Part shown: positions 43,601 through 45,101 of the stretch, one piece after another | How positions within the stretch are numbered: the first letter of the stretch is position 1 | Layout of the letters: every line of letters starts with the position of its first letter | Source: Ruminococcaceae bacterium UBA5891 | GTDB lineage: Bacteria; Bacillota; Clostridia; Oscillospirales; Acutalibacteraceae | NCBI GenBank assembly: GCA_002431945.1 | Contig: DJET01000030.1 | Coordinates: 3,002-48,102, forward strand | Direction of reading: 5' to 3' | DNA length: 45,101 nt | The notes under the pieces: model-generated | What the model was told of the DNA's origin: nothing | Seen by the model: only the letters and a program-made list of their open reading frames with translations | Database searches by the model: none | Position numbers and translations under genes: made by a program

Positions 43601-44474
43601 GCACATCGGCATTTACAATACCGCCGCCGTCAGTGCCGTAAAATGCGCAGTTGTCACCAAGCAGGCTGGCGAGCGTCGGCTCCTTATATTCACTGGAACC
43701 CACTTTAAGTTCGGTGGAGATCTTCGTGAATGTGCCGCCGGTCAGATGAATATCACCAAATCTTATCGCCAGTCTCAGATCCGCAAATGTGCCGCCTACG
43801 ATGTTCGTCGTGCCGCCGTTCACGTCCAGATCCATCTTTCCTTGGTAGTCATCGTTCACGGTCAGCGTGCCGCCGCCCATATAGATTTTCCGGAACACAC
43901 CGCCCGAAATGGTGGCGGAAATCTCCTCGCCATTACCGTCGGAAAGAGAAAACTGTTCCACCGTACCGCCGGTGACGTTCACCGCAGCGGCATAATTTTC
44001 CGCGTACATATAGTTGATCGCACCGCCCGCGACCGTCAACGCACCGGTGTTCACCGTCAGATAGTCGATCGTGCCACCGCCGCCACTGCTGCTGTCGGTC
44101 ACGGTCAGCGTGCCGGGCTTTCCTTTGATTACTTCGTTTTCCTCATCAAGGGCAACCGAGCCGACTACGACCTCATTTATGTTTTTTCCGTTCAAATCCA
44201 GCGTAAATTCGCCGGTGATAAACGGAATATCGTCAGGATTTTCAGATATCGGCACCTCGACATCAGACAGCAGCTTTAGCATAACGCCGTTTCTATTCGC
44301 ATACCCTACCACGTCGGCATAGCTGTTAAAATTGATCGTCGAACCGTTTGCCAATGTCACCTCCGCCTCGCCGCCGTCTGCCGCAAACACCGACAGCGGC
44401 AGCATGGATACTGCCAGAACCACCGTCAGTATTACGGAGATAATTCTCTTTTTAATTGAAATTTTTGCGTTCAT
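34623..44474 (-). CDS. Giant secreted surface protein with beta-helix, CxxC modules, MBG/YDG and helical repeats
   Basis: The 3283-residue protein starts with a signal peptide (KKRIISVILTVVLAVSML, then SVFAA). Long stretches resemble parallel beta-helix repeats (for example TLDLNGKTLN, GGTFADLRL, LTVTGGEF). At least seven short cysteine modules recur (GKCTGCGAPC, GICNDCKTQ, GYCNYCGKL, GICESCKTQ, GYCADCGFR, HECTQCGCE). Three Ig-like domains share a hydrophobic motif: NVISFGVFFKEE, NRITFGLFFKET, NAITFNRFFKGD. MBG/YDG-type domains (VYDGTVDAN, QYDGKNTAE) lie at about 2500-2700, and a helical region with EKAADEIGKL at about 2950-3230. The C-terminus SPKTGDTSNP, a membrane helix and KKKKRF form a sortase-like anchor, though not strict LPxTG. 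It is likely an adhesin or polysaccharide-binding protein. GGGAGA precedes the ATG. Confidence 0.9.
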   Translation of the reverse strand: MNAKISIKKRIISVILTVVLAVSMLPLSVFAADGGEAEVTLANGSTINFNSYADVVGYANRNGVMLKLLSDVEVPISENPDDIPFITGEFTLDLNGKNINEVVVGSVALDEENEVIKGKPGTLTVTDSSSGGGGTIDYLTVNTGALTVAGGAINYMYAENYAAAVNVTGGTVEQFSLSDGNGEEISATISGGVFRKIYMGGGTLTVNDDYQGKMDLDVNGGTTNIVGGTFADLRLAIRFGDIHLTGGTFTKISTELKVGSSEYKEPTLASLLGDNCAFYGTDGGGIVNADVLTLENVRIIADHKHSYGSGGKCTGCGAPCPHGNVVNATGICNDCKTQLEAKVTYTGKSPVYYTSFREAIDSILHNQKEQVTVTLLNYKYDLGINPLYFSNNNNIKLDLNGHTMSGSDRIIVEGNSALTVANGKLDSKLTIEAAGGDVTVEKDCEGVGTIRVTDAESTLTVFGGDIGKLSLPYTDTESLKNVKLSGGYFESVSFPNAGGDTVAITDMLEVGYAFKDNKGILKTTPGGLVPYGLTVSAKTVLAELEVVKCEHGAVNEVKGYCNYCGKLYAAKITYKNGNVSYVESLDDWTLILAENGTVKLLQDADRCNVSRSMTFDLNGRHVNTLDLSADGTVTVKGSGSIVNLILGYNYNSDVKDTTLIIEKPTVGTVDVGYLAVKNSTKTKLNGWSFGEIKRYDGLTLSDLLADGYAFFDKSSGKPVYLSEKNTDPNADYYIDRHDHTFTANSDGRDECECGLVCDHTDINENGICESCKTQIYFAALTKADGTKQNYRSFTDAWAAAIENEGSTLKILDNVDLGKFYTNALSVASGTFTLDLNDFTLSADSNNGVINVSGSAKLTVKNGKIENTAAKGVATRSSAITINYGYAELENVELTGGSAYDGEQACSAFLGAGTLHITGSTFNGAFWVYPDALAKIELKITSATLNNGIVYKYDDNSNKDYDGLEGFFADGCMLFDESGKYIDLTSDAYWSVGTSSATFKYADKAIVKSHEHTFVDGICSECDYACPHNSGKNDREASYFEKAICSVCHSEYGNYAEDTTPPTGEIKIKERTWWQSLLNVISFGVFFKEEVTVEITADDDSYTQSGYDAAKHAVKIEYLISTKALSEEAVKASVFTEYSGAIDLSDEDQYVIYAKLTDHAGNVSYVSTDGFEIDRTIPVIENMTDGGHYDFCNQTYMKISDKNIDKVTMDGQEETLDSEGRLRLRATGMEQTVVVTDKAGNTLTVYVTGHTKHEIDETTLTCRYCGIKAAIQVTADGFTGYYATLGSALDAALYNEEGGKRENVVLTMLRDLLYEETGGKDNTLPVNSTSFTIDLNGFTLSGGFLFLGQGYSGTVTIMTSKPGGVFLRPAAIEGAEATLIMGEGLGDVDENSLSYINQYSGTLKVYHGKYHDLWITSNGEKTTELYGGSFQQVLVQTDGMTCADLLAPEHRYEGLSYAEAKAATKLTNATVVPCAHSTLDEDGYCADCGFRLILAVEAGGVSKNFQTFESAIHYAEANTGSTVKLLRDITIDETTAGSLLSGYSLVFGAGEYTLDLNGKTLNINNYYFNVYYGCIMTIIDSVGGGKVTDPGMGRIATDDYSKLTVTGGEFNVDIQISKRSSLLLKGGSFESIMAKREAGCTPFEFIADGYTFANSDGSGYANESKLEYQVGAYYITDVTVVPVPLTIDEQPTNLKFYLTSRVDDKYVKFVVATIEEWWGTQFRMTFEKEDGTVIKEAAATAYEKQQISFSAVNFKVSDSGSYRVKFDLKGYVLYSNTFNITVAECEHPGYDKNTHECTQCGCEIAAVIKNGKTTGYVTFADALAAAQTDENKGCTLIPLFDVNEAVAAKSGAFIIDATNITFTGKLNVSKGVDLTVIGGTVMGNVICAKGGKLTASGTAFEGAINCVGSGDFKNCIFTGAVSPKGSMKLNSCEINGALSVSGNAEAEKCTVRGTVTINNGGRLKSAGGTYGNIVEVKSGGTLEIISGTFENTLTAYEGSKLIISGGSYVKVNAEENVDFTLSGGEFTNVTVRGQLLIDCLAEGKALNDMNRDEIIDGRRGAAGPVQVVDHTHTCVWKTNTHEKLCGCGYVEATDTEAPVISGIENGKTYYGAAEFSVADANDFTVTVDGKEVRLTLGSYILEPDNEQHIITATDVAGNVSSVMVTVNMLYKVKLISGAGYTLKGEPLAGYGTDYTFTLEIADGYSKTDSFMVAVNGRPMQSDSGSYTVSNVTSDIFVTVFGVADITAPEVEVSIRGNKFKGFLNRITFGLFFKETQTVQITAADNGSGIKKVEYLLSETAFADKNAVTGDWTELTLDDGKTTFNIEPGRKAFVYVRVTDQSDNITVVNSDGVVVYTDAKAVTGAQTFTKNTDSDVVYKLNLNGNFVAKVYNGTEEIGAGSDYALLANGMLMLKNSYLRTLAAGEYTIRLTIKPMGEVYVDNSTNDAPANVVLKLIVEKKTPFHDHKESDGKIYDGKSIGMPTFNTDSKGALTFEYKKAGEDDTAYTTVAPKNVGKYTIRITTAETDTFKALSSTMVFEIQPREVTISDVKVADKVYDGTVDANITFTGTVNRLVNGDNVTIVSGRAAFADENVGTGKAVAFSEFSIEGDDAANYVLSAQPTSATASISAKELTIKDLKVKDKQYDGKNTAEIEGTPALVGLVDGDVLTLLCGTPTFDSVSVGRNIAVSFTKFELFGNSTTVGNYTLTQPTGITANIVEYVAAGNEYSVNSNDWINKDFVITAKNGYKLSRTNTADDEWSDTLSASDETEDGRLTFYVKNTETGVISAAVTESYKIDKTSPTGTVTLNGNPWWKAILNAITFNRFFKGDVNVKLTAKDEASGIKSVLYYKSDKQLTETEVRAITDWTDNTDFGIKAKDTDKFIIYVRIEDNAGNVAYIGSDGAIFDTTAPKITGVDNKKIYYVTKSVTIKETNFEFVTLNGEKVGQTFTLAGDKGATYVIRAVDKAGNVTEYTVYMKPISSITDAISGLTADNVKSSDKETISSVEGQILAIADAFDDGESTEDEWNKLTEAAAKCKALIKRIADIADETGRLVDNVNGYDIDKVTSENKADIEKLIADIDALLGGENLTDTEKAELEALKGTAQTLLERIAAAKSAAEGDEITAIGGITKDNVKSGDKEALKSAVKALEGALRDFDGNYTEEEQGDLETKLEAARAALAAIGNAEKAADEIGKLPSAGDAKLSDRSELDRVKKLIDSLTENERAMLGKEALGKVDALTERIQKLAKDVSSPKTGDTSNPAMWIALLFISGGVTVISKKKKRFVK

Positions 44475-44486
44475 ACTTTTTCTCCC

Positions 44487-44840
44487 TTACACGCATCTTG
44501 CAATCGCCGCAGAGAGGACCTGCGGTGAAACAGGCTTTTTATGAAAATACGCACAGCCGAGCCTGTAAGACTGCGCACCGAAACCGTTATCATCAGAAAA
44601 CCACAACACGGGAACATCTTTGCAAACATTTTTGGCGGCTATAACGCCTTCCATACCGTCTGCGCCGTTTATTGTAATTACAATGCAATTCGGGGGTTCT
44701 TTGCGAAGTCCCGCAATAAAGCTGTCGTAATCCGAATAGCACGATATCCCGATACTGCGATATTGACAAGCCGCAATCAGCGATAGCTGTTCTTCAAGCT
44801 CGGTTTTATCCGACTTCGTACCGTATAATACTATTTTCAT
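44487..44840 (-). CDS. Degenerate response-regulator receiver protein
   Basis: The 117-residue protein begins MKIVLYGTKSDKTELEEQLS and has the alpha/beta rhythm of a receiver, ending AYFHKKPVSPQVLSAAIARC with the conserved KP. The acidic pair after the first strand and the phosphoacceptor aspartate (here CIVITINGADG) are missing, so it is probably a pseudo-receiver. There is no output domain. The ATG at 44840 follows GGAGG at seven bases; the longer open frame upstream covers the promoter. It lies 12 bases before the giant surface-protein gene and may control it or sense in its place. Confidence 0.78.
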   Translation of the reverse strand: MKIVLYGTKSDKTELEEQLSLIAACQYRSIGISCYSDYDSFIAGLRKEPPNCIVITINGADGMEGVIAAKNVCKDVPVLWFSDDNGFGAQSYRLGCAYFHKKPVSPQVLSAAIARCV

Positions 44841-44875
44841 AATTCGCCTCCCTATAAATATATAAATACAAATAT

Positions 44876-44904
44876 ATTTTAATATAAAAAAACTAATTTG
44901 ACAA
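44876..44904 (-). promoter_or_regulatory. Promoter of the pseudo-receiver and surface-protein operon
   Basis: On the minus strand TTGTCA (44899-44904) and TAAAAT (44876-44881) are 17 bp apart, about 36 bases before the start codon. Confidence 0.72.
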
Positions 44905-44911
44905 CAGATTT

Positions 44912-44943
44912 GGCACAAACGGTCAAAATCAGGCACAAACGGT
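44912..44943 (-). promoter_or_regulatory. Tandem direct repeats upstream of the -35, LytTR-type operator candidate
   Basis: On the minus strand ACCGTTTGTGCC occurs twice exactly (44932-44943 and 44912-44923) with a 20-bp period, ending seven bases before the -35 box. The nonamer ACCGTTTGT fits the LytTR-regulator consensus as I remember it, and the spacing is close to the usual two helical turns. Confidence 0.7.
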
Positions 44944-44991
44944 AATAACATACGCTGAAAAATCGGCAGTACAGATTAAGAACGTAAAAAA

Positions 44992-45010
44992 AGCTGCCGA
45001 AAAGGCAGCT
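44992..45010 (-). terminator. Terminator of a leftward gene beyond the window edge
   Basis: AGCTGCC (44992-44998) pairs with GGCAGCT (45004-45010) around a 5-base loop, and the minus strand then runs into seven T residues. The gene it serves lies to the right, outside the window. Confidence 0.78.
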
Positions 45011-45087
45011 AACCGTTCTGTTTATAGAATTATTTACAGGCTTAGACAAAGCACCGTATACTCCGTAAATTTCCTAAAAAGGGAAAA

Positions 45088-45101
45088 ACGGATTGCCGCG
45101 C
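45088..45101 (+). repeat. Truncated copy of the dispersed repeat at the window edge
   Basis: ACGGATTGCCGCGC here is the reverse complement of 34441-34454. The copy is cut by the end of the window. Confidence 0.45.

Noticed and set aside
37083..44279. Long plus-strand open frames opposite the giant gene
   Set aside because: They lack ribosome binding sites and known domains and are shadows of the minus-strand reading frame.
1..45101. CRISPR arrays, rRNA, tRNA and riboswitches
   Set aside because: No regularly spaced repeats, tRNA cloverleaf or recognisable aptamer core was seen by eye; a covariance-model search would be needed to exclude small RNAs.

Overview
The window looks like a chromosomal segment of a spore-forming Bacillota, most likely class Clostridia and plausibly a gut anaerobe. 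The reasons are the Gram-positive ribosome binding sites, the cotJABC spore-coat operon, a sodium-pumping oxaloacetate decarboxylase and a sortase-like anchored surface giant. The taxon is an inference; no rRNA or tRNA gene was seen.

Layout. 1-2130: greA and lysS. 2129-6576: a MerR-family regulator divergent from a heterodimeric ABC exporter pair, with a MerR-type promoter (19 bp spacer) between them. 6620-8830: a leftward operon of a PanE-family reductase, a membrane protein and an alpha/beta hydrolase. 9062-29198: the leftward cotJABC operon, whose last gene, cotJC (manganese-catalase family), is cut into three pieces. 29339-32848: rightward oadG, biotin carrier, oadB, oadA. 32851-34348: an M14 carboxypeptidase and a NUDIX hydrolase. 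34623-44840: a leftward pair of a degenerate receiver protein and a 3283-residue secreted surface protein.

Main discovery. cotJC is interrupted at two separate codons by two serine-recombinase elements. Element A (15,179 bp, 13116 to 28302) sits immediately before the glutamate codon of a predicted metal ligand. Element B (3,864 bp, about 9136-12999) sits in the conserved RFGEAL motif. Removing both at their shared core sequences restores a continuous 198-codon cotJC reading frame ending in a normal CotJC C-terminus. In each element the recombinase gene lies next to the same-side junction and is preceded by a very short gene that could encode a directionality factor. This resembles the skin element of sigK and SPbeta in spsM, which are excised in the mother cell, but here two elements share one gene only about 115 bp apart.

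Cargo. Element B carries a three-gene operon: an AlkA-like glycosylase, an O6-alkylguanine-DNA methyltransferase and an HD-domain protein. Element A carries an HTH-Fic pair, a type III restriction-modification mod/res pair with a one-base frameshift in res, and an AT-rich overlapping set: a GIY-YIG/DUF4357 protein, an N6-adenine methylase, a GHKL ATPase with a histidine-kinase-like C-terminus, a receiver protein and an HNH nuclease. That set looks like an uncommon or undescribed defence cassette.
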